Below, piece by piece: positions 9,228 through 18,058 of a stretch of DNA of 64,000 nt; positions within the stretch are counted from its first letter, which is position 1; each line of letters opens with the position of its first letter. The notes beneath the pieces are model-generated. The model saw nothing but the letters and a program-made list of their open reading frames with translations, was not told the DNA's origin and searched no databases. The DNA lies in NCBI RefSeq assembly GCF_900102165.1, contig NZ_FNBD01000010.1, positions 89,596 to 153,595 of the forward strand, given 5' to 3'. The stretch is from Cellulophaga baltica. GTDB taxonomy: Bacteria > Bacteroidota > Bacteroidia > Flavobacteriales > Flavobacteriaceae. The translations under genes were made by a program, and so were the position numbers.

Positions 9228-10460
9228 TTACTTAGATTTTTTAGCCGTCAATTCGCAAATTTTCACAATTACCTGTATCGCACTTTCTATACTTTCTAAA
9301 GGAACATATTCATATTTTCCATGAAAATTGTGACCTCCAGCAAAAATATTAGGACAGGGTAATCCCATAAAACTTAACTGTGAACCATCAGTGCCTCCTC
9401 TGATAGGTTTTATAATAGGTGTAATGTTTAAGGACTCCATCGCTTCTTTAGCGGTTTCTACAATATGGTAGACAGGAGTTACCTTTTCTTTCATATTAAA
9501 ATATTGATCTTTTACTTCAATATTTATGCATTCACCATGCGTAAATGTCAATTGATTCTTAATCGTAGAAATTAGCTTCTTTCGTTCTTCAAATAATTCT
9601 TTATCGTGATCGCGGATGATCAGTTCAATAGTCGCCTTTTCTATTTCACCAGAGATATGATGAACATGGAAAAACCCTTCACGACCTGTTGTTTTTTGAG
9701 GGACTTCATCTTCTGGGAGTAATGACATAAACTCATTAGCAATACTAATGGCGTTAATCATTTTTCCTTTTGCATACCCAGGGTGTACACTTTTACCGGA
9801 AATAGAAATCTTTGCAGAAGCCGCATTGAAATTTTCATATTCTAATTCGCCAACCTGACTACCGTCCATGGTATAGGCCCAGTCCGCTCCAAATTTTTCT
9901 ACATCAAACTTATGAGCGCCGCGACCAATTTCTTCGTCAGGAGTAAAGCCAATTTTTATAGTCCCGTGTTGTATTTCAGGATGATTAATAAGGTACTCCA
10001 TAGCCGATACTATTTCAGTAATTCCTGCTTTGTCATCAGCACCAAGAAGCGTAGTGCCATCTGTGGTAATTATAGTTTGCCCTTTGTATTGAAGTAAGTC
10101 ATCAAAATAATCTGGAGATAGGATAATATGTTGCTCTTTATTTAAAACAATGTCTTTACCGTCATAATTTTCAATGATTTGTGGACTTACATTGGTGCCG
10201 GAAAAATCTGGCGAAGTATCAAAATGTGCTATAAAGCCAATCACGGGAATATTCGAATTAGGACTATTACTCGGTAAGGTAGCCATGATGTAAGCATTCT
10301 CATCAATTTCAACATCACTTAGTCCAATCTCTTTTAGTTCTTCAACCAGTTTATTTGCAAGGATCCATTGTTTTTCAGTACTAGGTGTAGATGCCGAGTG
10401 TGGGTCGCTTTGCGTGTCAACAGTAACATAACTCAAAAATCTATTAAGAATAGGGTTCAT
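9228..10460 (-). CDS. pepT: Peptidase T (tripeptide aminopeptidase)
   Basis: A 410-residue M20B metallopeptidase that removes the N-terminal residue from tripeptides in the cytoplasm. Visible metal-site motifs are IAHFDTSPD (HxD, near residue 80), LLGADDKAG (near 140) and PDEEIGRGAH (near 175), plus the C-terminal GGTDGSQLSFMGLP segment. Length equals E. coli PepT (about 408). No signal peptide. Monocistronic, sharing the terminator with yajC. Confidence 0.95.
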   Translation of the reverse strand: MNPILNRFLSYVTVDTQSDPHSASTPSTEKQWILANKLVEELKEIGLSDVEIDENAYIMATLPSNSPNSNIPVIGFIAHFDTSPDFSGTNVSPQIIENYDGKDIVLNKEQHIILSPDYFDDLLQYKGQTIITTDGTTLLGADDKAGITEIVSAMEYLINHPEIQHGTIKIGFTPDEEIGRGAHKFDVEKFGADWAYTMDGSQVGELEYENFNAASAKISISGKSVHPGYAKGKMINAISIANEFMSLLPEDEVPQKTTGREGFFHVHHISGEIEKATIELIIRDHDKELFEERKKLISTIKNQLTFTHGECINIEVKDQYFNMKEKVTPVYHIVETAKEAMESLNITPIIKPIRGGTDGSQLSFMGLPCPNIFAGGHNFHGKYEYVPLESIESAIQVIVKICELTAKKSK

Positions 10461-10589
10461 TTATTTTAGAATTTTTTATAAAAATACGAATTAGGAAATT
10501 TGAATTGTAATTATTTAAACTATTATACTTTTTTGTCAAGGATTACGTTTGGGTTTCTATATTTCTTTTCAGTCATTCAATCCAAACAA

Positions 10590-11003
10590 ATGAATTTTAA
10601 ACTTTTATTTTCTGTTATAGTTCTTTTTTTTAGCGTTATCGCAACTAATGCGCAGGCATGTATTTTAGATATAGGTAGTAAAAATGCAGATACGATTAAA
10701 ACCATTTTTCAATTAAATGAAGAGCAAACTACGGCTTTAGAAGTCTTAAGAAAAGATTTAAAGGCAGAGCGCGAGGATCAGGAGCTCGAAGTAAAGAAGC
10801 TATATGAAAACCATCCACAAAGTACGCCAGCAGAACTTTTAATTTTAGCAGAAAAGCATAAGAACTTAGAAGATAAAATGCTAGAAACTACAGTGCGTTA
10901 TGATCAAAAGCTTATCTCCGTGTTTAATGAAAAACAATATGAGCGGTATCAATTGCTTTGTGAATCAGCAAATAGAACACCCATAGAAAAACTAGTAGAA
11001 TAA
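10590..11003 (+). CDS. Small exported helical protein, unknown function
   Basis: A protein of 137 residues when started at the ATG at 10590; the open frame extends further upstream but without signal-peptide logic. The N-terminus MNFKLLFSVIVLFFSVIATNAQA is a clear signal peptide. The mature part is charged and helical (EEQTTALEVLRKDLKAEREDQ, AEKHKNLEDKMLETTVRYDQK), reminiscent of Spy/CpxP-like periplasmic proteins and many small Flavobacteriia proteins of unknown role. One cysteine follows the cleavage site and one lies near the C-terminus. Function is not assigned. Confidence 0.65.
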   Translation: MNFKLLFSVIVLFFSVIATNAQACILDIGSKNADTIKTIFQLNEEQTTALEVLRKDLKAEREDQELEVKKLYENHPQSTPAELLILAEKHKNLEDKMLETTVRYDQKLISVFNEKQYERYQLLCESANRTPIEKLVE

Positions 11004-11087
11004 GGTTCATTGTTGTGTTAATAAAATTAAAAACAACGCGTAAACTTAGTTGTTGATGTTTGTATTTTTGTGAAAATTTAGCTTTTC

Positions 11088-12125
11088 ATGTACAAACTTA
11101 TTTTACGACCACTATTCTTTTTGTTTGATCCAGAGAAAATTCATCATTTCTCTTTCTTTATGATTAAACTTTTGGGTAAAATTGGTTTTTCTAAAATTTT
11201 CAGATCCATTTACGTTATTGAAGACCAGAGACTAGAGCGCAAATTATTTGGACTTACCTTCAAAAATCCGGTAGGATTAGGTGCTGGTTTTGATAAAAAT
11301 GCTAAATTATATAACGAATTATCAGATTTTGGATTCGGTTTTATAGAAATAGGAACGCTTACTCCCAAGCCTCAAGATGGCAACCCTAAAAAAAGACTTT
11401 TTAGATTAAAAGATGATCAAGCTATTATTAACCGAATGGGATTTAATAATTTGGGCGTTTTAGAAGCTGTAGAAGAGCTCAAGAAAAACCATAGAGTTAT
11501 TGTTGGGGGGAATATTGGAAAAAATAAAGTAACACCGAATGAAAAAGCTACGCTAGATTACCTGATCTGTTTTAATGCACTATTTGATCATGTAGACTAT
11601 TTTGTTGTAAACGTAAGTTCCCCAAATACTCCGGGCTTAAGAGAGTTACAGGATAAGGAACCTTTGACTAAGTTGTTGAATCAATTAAAATCAGAAAACA
11701 CTAAAATAGCCACCACTAAAACGGTTAAAGAAAAACCTATTTTACTTAAAATCGCTCCAGATTTGACAGATAGCCAGCTACTAGATATTATAGATATTGT
11801 AGCTGCTACCAAGATAGACGGTATTATAGCCACCAATACAACAATTAATAGACAGGGCTTAAAGTCTCATCAGTTACTTTTAGAAGAGGCTGGTGGTTTA
11901 AGTGGGAAACCCTTAGCACAACGAAGTACGGAAGTTATTCGGTTTTTGTCAGAGAAAAGTAATAAAGCTTTTCCAATTATTGGAGTTGGCGGAATTACCT
12001 CTCCTGAAGAAGCATTAGAGAAATTAGATGCTGGAGCAGATTTGATTCAATTATGGACAGGTTTTATTTATGAAGGTCCTGCCTTGGTAAAGAAAATTAA
12101 CAAGGCTATTTTAAATAGAAGTTAA
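11088..12125 (+). CDS. pyrD: Quinone-dependent dihydroorotate dehydrogenase (class 2)
   Basis: A 345-residue flavoprotein of de novo pyrimidine synthesis that oxidises dihydroorotate to orotate with electrons passed to the quinone pool. Diagnostic segments: [50 protein letters not shown] (catalytic Ser region) and GVGGI near the C-terminus. The N-terminal amphipathic extension (about 1-40) is typical of membrane-associated class 2 enzymes. A TATTTTTG element (11063-11070) is a candidate -7 box. Its stop codon overlaps the stop of the convergent Dabb gene by 3-4 bases. Confidence 0.95.
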   Translation: MYKLILRPLFFLFDPEKIHHFSFFMIKLLGKIGFSKIFRSIYVIEDQRLERKLFGLTFKNPVGLGAGFDKNAKLYNELSDFGFGFIEIGTLTPKPQDGNPKKRLFRLKDDQAIINRMGFNNLGVLEAVEELKKNHRVIVGGNIGKNKVTPNEKATLDYLICFNALFDHVDYFVVNVSSPNTPGLRELQDKEPLTKLLNQLKSENTKIATTKTVKEKPILLKIAPDLTDSQLLDIIDIVAATKIDGIIATNTTINRQGLKSHQLLLEEAGGLSGKPLAQRSTEVIRFLSEKSNKAFPIIGVGGITSPEEALEKLDAGADLIQLWTGFIYEGPALVKKINKAILNRS

Positions 12126-12535
12126 TTCGTCCAATAATCAACCACAAGAACATCTTCTAAGTGTGGAGTTAATAACGCTCCAAAAGCTTTGTGATCAGGA
12201 TGTGGTAGGTATTTCTCACGGTCGGCTTCACTTTTAAAAGTCAGAAAAAAACAATGGGTAAATCCTTTGTTTAGATTTTCTGGACTATTATTTAAGCCCC
12301 ACTCGTAACCAAATATTTCTTTTATTTTTTTTGGTAGTTCTTGAAAAGCGGCTTCTATTTTTGTTATATCGTCATTAGAAGTTTCTTCTTTAAATTTGAA
12401 TAACACTACGTGTCGCAATAGTTTTGTGCTGTTCAGGCTTGTAGTGTGGGTCATTTTTTCTTTTGTTGCGGTTTTTTCTTGTGCGCTAATTGTTATGAAG
12501 GCTAACAGGGAAAGGGCTAAACTTATTGTTTTCAT
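12122..12535 (-). CDS. Exported Dabb-domain (stress-responsive alpha/beta barrel) protein
   Basis: A 137-residue protein with a signal peptide ([19 protein letters not shown]). The domain from about residue 40 ([18 protein letters not shown] to the C-terminal YWTN) matches the Dabb family, a dimeric alpha/beta barrel fold. Conserved features include the H-x-V-x-F-K-F pattern and HPDHKAF. Its function is unknown and export is unusual for the fold but common in Bacteroidota. It is convergent with pyrD and overlaps its stop. Confidence 0.8.
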   Translation of the reverse strand: MKTISLALSLLAFITISAQEKTATKEKMTHTTSLNSTKLLRHVVLFKFKEETSNDDITKIEAAFQELPKKIKEIFGYEWGLNNSPENLNKGFTHCFFLTFKSEADREKYLPHPDHKAFGALLTPHLEDVLVVDYWTN

Positions 12536-12620
12536 GAGAAATCTTTCAGGTAAGATATAATAATCCTATTTATTAGTTTCATTTTTCTAGTTATATTTAG
12601 CATAACAATACTTTTCTCCC

Positions 12621-13247
12621 TTGAATTACGAGCTTATATACACCTTTGTAATTACTACTGCTGCTCTTGCTATTACGCCAGGGCCAGATATTATATATGT
12701 CCTGATGCAAAGTGTTATCAATGGTAAAAAAGATGGCATAGCAACTGCTTTTGGGTTGGTAAGTGGCTGTATAATTCATACCAGTTTATTAGCTTTTGGA
12801 GTTTCGGCATTAATCAAAGAAAACCACCTTATTCTAATAGGCATTAAGGTATTTGGAGCTTTGTATTTATTTTATTTAGCTTTTAACGTATTTAAAAGCG
12901 CAAGTGAGATTACATTAAATGTAGCTACTATTCCAAAAAAGAGTGCTTTTGCACTTTTTAAACAAGGATTTATAATGAATGTTTTGAATCCGAAAGTCAC
13001 TATTTTCTTCTTAGCATTTTTTCCTGGTTTTTTATTTAGCGAAGAAATGAGTCCCGTACTTCAGTTTTATATTTTAGGTTTTATTTTTATACTAATCTCT
13101 TTCTGCGTTTTTGTACTTACTGCTATTTTATCAGGAATGGTATCTAAATATCTGAAAGCGAATAAAAAAATAGGCTTTATTCTAAAGTGGATGCAAATTA
13201 TTGTTTTTATAGGTATCGGTGTCTATCTGTTATTTTCAAATAATTAG
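12621..13247 (+). CDS. LysE family translocator (RhtB-like exporter)
   Basis: A 208-residue integral membrane protein with about six hydrophobic segments. The N-terminal ITPGPDIIYVLMQSVINGKKDGI is the conserved LysE/RhtB region and FIMNVLNPKVTIFFLAFFPGF is the second family signature. Members export amino acids or related metabolites; substrate here is unknown. The start is TTG, as no ATG fits the family N-terminus. It lies 31 bp upstream of the HMG-CoA lyase gene, possibly co-transcribed. Confidence 0.88.
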   Translation: MNYELIYTFVITTAALAITPGPDIIYVLMQSVINGKKDGIATAFGLVSGCIIHTSLLAFGVSALIKENHLILIGIKVFGALYLFYLAFNVFKSASEITLNVATIPKKSAFALFKQGFIMNVLNPKVTIFFLAFFPGFLFSEEMSPVLQFYILGFIFILISFCVFVLTAILSGMVSKYLKANKKIGFILKWMQIIVFIGIGVYLLFSNN

Positions 13248-13278
13248 TAGTAATTTTGAAATAGATTACAATTGGTTT

Positions 13279-14145
13279 ATGACTAACAAAGTAAAAATAA
13301 TTGAATGTCCTCGTGACGCAATGCAGGGAATAAAGACTTTTATTCCTACAGAAGAAAAGGTGAAGTATATTCAATCTTTGTTAGGCTGTGGTTTTGATAC
13401 GATTGATGTGGGTAGTTTTGTGTCTCCTAAAGCGATTCCTCAAATGATCGATACTTCAGAGATGTTATCCTCATTAGATTTGTCTAAAACTAAAAGTAAA
13501 TTGTTGTCTATTGTTGCCAACGTTAGAGGGGCAGAGGACGCTGCAAAAGAAGCATGCATAGATTATTTAGGATACCCTTTTTCGATTTCAGAAAATTTTC
13601 AAATGCGGAACACGCATAAAACAATTGAAGAATCGGTAGCAATTTTACAAAAGATTCTTGAAGTGGCTAATAACGCTAATAAAGAAGTGGTAACCTATAT
13701 TTCTATGGGTTTTGGAAACCCTTACGGGGATCCATGGAATGTTGAGATTGTGGGGGAGTGGACAGAGAAATTATCAGAAATGGGAGTTAAGATTCTATCA
13801 CTCTCAGATACTGTGGGTACCTCTACTCCAGACCAAATTACCTATTTATTTTCTAATTTGATTCCAAAATATCCGCATATAGAATTTGGAGCACATTTGC
13901 ATACCACACCTACTAAGTGGCATGAAAAGATTGATGCAGCTTACGATGCAGGTTGCCGTAGATTTGATGGGGCCATACAAGGGTTTGGTGGTTGTCCGAT
14001 GGCTAAAGATGAGTTAACGGGAAATATGCCTACAGAAAAGATGCTTTCCTATTTTACATCGGCTAAAGCTGATAATAATGTAAATTGGATGGTTTTTGAA
14101 GCGGCTTACAATAAAGCCACCGAATTATTTTCTAAATACCATTAA
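13279..14145 (+). CDS. Hydroxymethylglutaryl-CoA lyase
   Basis: A 288-residue TIM-barrel enzyme cleaving HMG-CoA to acetyl-CoA and acetoacetate, the last step of leucine catabolism. Motifs: ECPRDAMQGI at the N-terminus, GSFVSPKAIPQM, LSDTVGTS, FGAHLHTT (metal-binding HxH) and GAIQGFGGCPMA with the catalytic loop cysteine. The frame continues upstream to 13219, but the family N-terminus fits the ATG at 13279. A TAATTTTG element 20 bp upstream (13251-13258) could give an internal promoter. Length agrees with bacterial MvaB-type lyases (about 290-300). Confidence 0.92.
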   Translation: MTNKVKIIECPRDAMQGIKTFIPTEEKVKYIQSLLGCGFDTIDVGSFVSPKAIPQMIDTSEMLSSLDLSKTKSKLLSIVANVRGAEDAAKEACIDYLGYPFSISENFQMRNTHKTIEESVAILQKILEVANNANKEVVTYISMGFGNPYGDPWNVEIVGEWTEKLSEMGVKILSLSDTVGTSTPDQITYLFSNLIPKYPHIEFGAHLHTTPTKWHEKIDAAYDAGCRRFDGAIQGFGGCPMAKDELTGNMPTEKMLSYFTSAKADNNVNWMVFEAAYNKATELFSKYH

Positions 14146-14200
14146 ATTTCTTCTACATTTATAACAAATAGTATATTTATTTAGATTTAATACAAATAAT

Positions 14201-14232
14201 TTTGCGTGACTTCTTTTTTGATGTTAGATTTG
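14201..14232 (+). promoter_or_regulatory. Bacteroidota-type promoter of the imelysin/TonB operon
   Basis: TTTG at 14201-14204, a 20-bp spacer and TAGATTTG at 14225-14232 give a full match to the -33 TTTG / -7 TAnnTTTG arrangement. It lies 43 bp before the DUF4856 start. No Fur box could be identified by eye. Confidence 0.7.
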
Positions 14233-14275
14233 CAGCCGAAAGTTTATTTATAATAAATCTTAATAAACATTGACT

Positions 14276-15502
14276 ATGAAAAAATTGCTTTTATTACCAC
14301 TTTGTGCAACTATGTTATTCGTTTCTTGTAACAAAGATGATGACAATGATTCTGGAGATAATGGATCAGATATTGTAACCCCTACCTTATATACTTTTGA
14401 AAGAGATGGTGTTTCTACCGTAAGTTTTGGTGGACAAACAACAAGGATTTTAATGGCGGGAGAAACTACGGATGCCTTTAAGGCCTTTGAGACCGCAACG
14501 GAAGCTTCAATAAAAGCTATGTTTGCTCACGTTGAAGGTGCTGTTGATTTTTCAGATGATGATTTAAATAGCTCAGATAAAAGTATTGAGAGTAAAGTGG
14601 CTGCTTCTTCAGACTTCTTTGCCGCAAATACTACCGAAGCTGCTATTATTAAAGGAGAATTTGCAGGATATATTGAAGGTCAAATCAATGAAGTATTTCC
14701 TAATGAAAATGTTCTTGCAGCTGCAGGTGTTGCAGGTCAAATAGCAGATGGTACTTCTACAAGATATGTTAATGCTCAAGGATTGGAATACAATCAGATG
14801 TTCGCAAAATCATTATTAGGAGCTTTGATGGTAGATCAAATTTTAAATAATTATTTAAGTACCGCTGTTTTAGATGCAGAAAGCAATAGAGTTAATAACG
14901 ATAATGATGTTGTAGAAGAAGGAAAATCGTATACGTCTATGGAGCATAAGTGGGATGAAGCGTATGGCTACATTTATGGTACTTCTGAAAACCCGGAAAA
15001 TCCTAATTTAACGATTGGTGAGGATGATAAGTTCTTAAATGAGTATACAGGTCGTGTTAATGATGATACAGATTTCTCTACCATTGCAGCAGATATTTTT
15101 GAAGCTTTCAAATTAGGAAGAGCGGCTATTGTAGCTAAAGATTACGATGTACGTGATGAGCAAGCAGAAATAATTCGTGAGAATATTTCTAAAGTAATTG
15201 CAGTTAGAGGAATTTATTACCTACAACAGGCAAAAATTAAAATTGAAAATGGAGAAGTTACTGGATCTTTCCATGCATTATCTGAAGCTTATGGATTTAT
15301 TTATAGCCTTAGATTTACAAGAAAGCCAGGAACAAATGATGCTTACTTTAGTAAGGAAGAAGTAGATGGATTACTTTCGCAGTTAACTGGAGATGGTGAG
15401 AATGGTCTTTGGGATTTGGAAGCAGATACCATAGAAAGTATTTCAGAAGCTATTGCTGCAGAGTTTGATTTTACTGTGGCACAGGCTGCAAGTGTTGAAT
15501 AA
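14276..15502 (+). CDS. DUF4856 domain lipoprotein
   Basis: A 408-residue exported lipoprotein. The signal peptide ends at lipobox FVSC (about residue 17), followed by an acidic linker (NKDDDNDSGDNGSD). The rest is mainly helical and matches the Bacteroidota family DUF4856 (TYTFERDG-like start, SFGGQTTRI, HKWDEAYGYIYG). Members are found next to imelysin and TonB receptor genes and are presumed to take part in iron acquisition at the cell envelope. First gene of the operon, behind a good promoter. An in-frame TTG two codons upstream was rejected in favour of ATG. Confidence 0.83.
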   Translation: MKKLLLLPLCATMLFVSCNKDDDNDSGDNGSDIVTPTLYTFERDGVSTVSFGGQTTRILMAGETTDAFKAFETATEASIKAMFAHVEGAVDFSDDDLNSSDKSIESKVAASSDFFAANTTEAAIIKGEFAGYIEGQINEVFPNENVLAAAGVAGQIADGTSTRYVNAQGLEYNQMFAKSLLGALMVDQILNNYLSTAVLDAESNRVNNDNDVVEEGKSYTSMEHKWDEAYGYIYGTSENPENPNLTIGEDDKFLNEYTGRVNDDTDFSTIAADIFEAFKLGRAAIVAKDYDVRDEQAEIIRENISKVIAVRGIYYLQQAKIKIENGEVTGSFHALSEAYGFIYSLRFTRKPGTNDAYFSKEEVDGLLSQLTGDGENGLWDLEADTIESISEAIAAEFDFTVAQAASVE

Positions 15503-15526
15503 ATTTTATTGAAAAATATATAAATT

Positions 15527-15558
15527 ACCAAGCCTTATTTAATACAATAAGGCTTGGT
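15527..15558 (+). other. Intercistronic hairpin between DUF4856 and imelysin genes
   Basis: A perfect 13-bp stem (ACCAAGCCTTATT with AATAAGGCTTGGT) closes a 6-nt loop. The sequence after it (TGTTGAAA) has no T-tract, so it resembles an mRNA-stabilising or attenuating hairpin more than a full intrinsic terminator. It sits 18 bp before the imelysin start and could make DUF4856 expression exceed that of the downstream genes. Confidence 0.6.
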
Positions 15559-15575
15559 TGTTGAAAAAAGTTAGT

Positions 15576-16706
15576 ATGAAAAGAACAAAAGTTTGGGGGT
15601 TTATTATCCTTTTGAGTTTAATTGTTTTTGCTTGTTCAACAAGTGATGATGGAGGGGGTACTTCGGAAGAGACTGATGATAATTTCAACCGCAGTGCAAT
15701 GCTTATAAATTGGGCCGACAATATTATTATTCCGGCATATACCGCTTTTAATGCAGATGTTGCTGTAATGGTACAGGCTTCTTCTGTATTTACGGAAACG
15801 CCGTCTGAAGCAAATCTTCAAAATTTACGTAATGCATGGAAAGATGCTTATGTATCTTTTCAAAGTGTTTCTATGTTTGAGATAGGAAAAGCAGAGGAGT
15901 TAAACTTTAGAAATCGTCTAAATGTATATCCAACGGATGTAACAAGTATTGAAGAAAATGTAAGCAATAATACGTACAATTTTTCACTGCCTTCCAATAT
16001 AGCCATACAAGGTTTTCCTGCAATTGATTATTTGATTAACGGTTTGGCAGGTACTGATGCGGAGATAGTGGCTTTTTATAATTCAGAATCTACTGCTACT
16101 GGGTATAACGGTTATTTAAATGAACTTACAAATACTGTTTTAGAATTGTCTACTACCGTTTTGAATGACTGGGAAGGTAGTTACAGAAGTACTTTTGTGG
16201 CGGGTACAAGTTCATCCGCAACAGGTTCAGTAGATAAGTTGGTCAATGATTTTCTTTACTACTACGAAAAATCGTTAAGAGCAGGTAAGATAGGAATTCC
16301 TGCAGGTGTATTTTCTGTAGATCCACTACCAGAAAAAGTGGAAGCATTATATAGTAAAGAAATTGGTAAAGAATTGTTGTTAGCTGCAATTACAGCATCT
16401 CAGAACTTTTTTAATGGAAAAAGCTTTACATCAGCTTCAGAAGGTGAAAGCTTAAAATCATATTTAGATTTTTTAAATACCATTAAGAACGGAGATGATT
16501 TAAGTACACTTATTAATAATCAGTTTGATATTTCTAAAACCAAAGCGGCAGAGTTAGGGAACGATTTAGCACTTCAAGTGACAACTGATAATTCTAAAAT
16601 GACAGAGACTTATGATGAATTACAACGTAATGTAATATTACTTAAAGTTGATATGCTTCAAGCCTTAAGTATTAATGTCGATTTTGTCGATGCAGACGGA
16701 GATTAA
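15576..16706 (+). CDS. Imelysin-family lipoprotein (divergent motif)
   Basis: A 376-residue lipoprotein; signal peptide and lipobox VFAC near residue 20, then a Ser/Asp/Gly-rich linker. The helical imelysin (peptidase M75-like) fold is indicated by NLRNAWKDAYVSFQ, the central IQGFPAIDYLINGL and LKSYLDFLNTI. The canonical imelysin GxHxxE motif is replaced by GFPAID, losing the His. Canonical imelysins are iron-regulated periplasmic proteins thought to bind metal; this variant may act differently. The start chosen is MKRTKVWGF, preceded by the hairpin. Its stop overlaps the ATG of the HTTM gene (TAATG), implying coupling. Confidence 0.82.
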   Translation: MKRTKVWGFIILLSLIVFACSTSDDGGGTSEETDDNFNRSAMLINWADNIIIPAYTAFNADVAVMVQASSVFTETPSEANLQNLRNAWKDAYVSFQSVSMFEIGKAEELNFRNRLNVYPTDVTSIEENVSNNTYNFSLPSNIAIQGFPAIDYLINGLAGTDAEIVAFYNSESTATGYNGYLNELTNTVLELSTTVLNDWEGSYRSTFVAGTSSSATGSVDKLVNDFLYYYEKSLRAGKIGIPAGVFSVDPLPEKVEALYSKEIGKELLLAAITASQNFFNGKSFTSASEGESLKSYLDFLNTIKNGDDLSTLINNQFDISKTKAAELGNDLALQVTTDNSKMTETYDELQRNVILLKVDMLQALSINVDFVDADGD

Positions 16707-18058
16707 TGGAGACGTATTTTAATACCTATTTCAGTAAAGAAACTAAGACCGCTAATTTAGCGGTCTTTCGTGTTTTTTTTGGAATAATGATGTTTTTCAG
16801 TACCCTCCGGTTTCTAAGTTACGGTTGGGTAGATAAATTGTATATTCAACCGAAGTTTTTCTTTTCTTATTATGGTTTTGAATGGATAAAGCCTTTAGGT
16901 GTATATACGTATGCCTTATTCATAGTTTGTCTGATAAGTTCGTTTCTTATCATAATAGGGTATAAGTATAGGTATAGTATTATTGTCTTTTTTTTATGCT
17001 TTACGTATATTGAATTGATGGATAAGACCACATATCTTAACCATTATTATTTTGTGAGCTGCCTTAGTTTTCTTTTATTATTTTTACCTGCCAATAGAAG
17101 ATTTTCTTTAGATGCTTATCTTGATAACTCCTTAAACCAAGAATATATTCCAAAATGGAATGTAGATTGTATTAAGGTGATGTTGTTTATCGTGTATTTT
17201 TATGCAGGTTTGGCTAAATTAAATAGTGATTGGCTGTTAGATGCTATGCCGCTTAAAATATGGTTACCTTCTAATTATGATCTTCCGATCTTAGGGAGTT
17301 TATTGCAAAAAGAATGGGTACACTATGCGTTTAGTTGGGGAGGAGCCCTTTATGATTTGATGATTCCTTTTCTATTACTATACAAACCCACCCGTTGGTT
17401 TGGTTTCTTTATGGTGGTAGTTTTTCATGTGCTCACAAGAATCTTATTTCCTATAGGTGTATTTCCTTTTGTGATGATCGTTAGTGCTTTAATTTTTTTT
17501 GATAGTGATTTTCATGAAAAATTAATCCATAAAGCTTCGAAGCTATTGAAATTAAAACCGTTAAATAATTCGGTCGTAGGGCAACGTTCTCCCCGTAAAA
17601 TTCCACTACTAATAATAGGCCTATTTCTTTTAATACAATTACTTTTGCCGTGGCGTTATTTGCTTTATCAAAATGAGCTTTTCTGGACAGAGGAAGGGTA
17701 TCGTTTTTCCTGGCGAGTTATGTTGATGGAAAAGGCAGGCTATGCTCAATTCAAAGTTGTTGATAGTACTAGTGGTAAATCATTCTTAATTGATAACAAT
17801 GATTTTTTAACCTCGTTTCAGGAAAAGCAAATGAGTACGCAGCCTGATTTTATTTTGCAATATGCACATTATTTAGCCGATCATTTTTCAGAGAATGGTG
17901 CTAAGAATATAGAAGTATATGTAGAGAGTTATGTGGCTATAAACGGAAGATTGAGTCAGCCATATGTAGACCCAAAAGTTGATTTAGCAAAGGAAAAAGA
18001 TTCTTTTGCTCCAAAAAATTGGATACTTAATTTTAATGATGATATTAAAGGACTTTAA
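16706..18058 (+). CDS. HTTM domain (vitamin K-dependent gamma-carboxylase-like) membrane protein
   Basis: A 450-residue multi-pass membrane protein. The N-terminal region (about 1-300) has the HTTM pattern: ANLAVFRVFFGIMMF, DKLYIQPKFFFSYYGF, several aromatic-rich helices, and the segment AGLAKLNSDWLLDAMPLKIW. The HTTM family includes vertebrate gamma-glutamyl carboxylase and bacterial homologues of mostly unknown substrate. The C-terminal third is soluble with a further hydrophobic helix (LLIIGLFLLIQLLLPWRYLL). Position between an imelysin and a TonB receptor suggests a part in metal or metallophore handling at the inner membrane, which is inference. Start overlaps the preceding stop; its end overlaps the receptor start by about 23 bp. 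Confidence 0.82.
   Translation: METYFNTYFSKETKTANLAVFRVFFGIMMFFSTLRFLSYGWVDKLYIQPKFFFSYYGFEWIKPLGVYTYALFIVCLISSFLIIIGYKYRYSIIVFFLCFTYIELMDKTTYLNHYYFVSCLSFLLLFLPANRRFSLDAYLDNSLNQEYIPKWNVDCIKVMLFIVYFYAGLAKLNSDWLLDAMPLKIWLPSNYDLPILGSLLQKEWVHYAFSWGGALYDLMIPFLLLYKPTRWFGFFMVVVFHVLTRILFPIGVFPFVMIVSALIFFDSDFHEKLIHKASKLLKLKPLNNSVVGQRSPRKIPLLIIGLFLLIQLLLPWRYLLYQNELFWTEEGYRFSWRVMLMEKAGYAQFKVVDSTSGKSFLIDNNDFLTSFQEKQMSTQPDFILQYAHYLADHFSENGAKNIEVYVESYVAINGRLSQPYVDPKVDLAKEKDSFAPKNWILNFNDDIKGL

Noticed and set aside
12597..12779. 60-codon minus-strand frame opposite the LysE gene
   Set aside because: Antisense shadow of a conserved membrane protein; no domain features.
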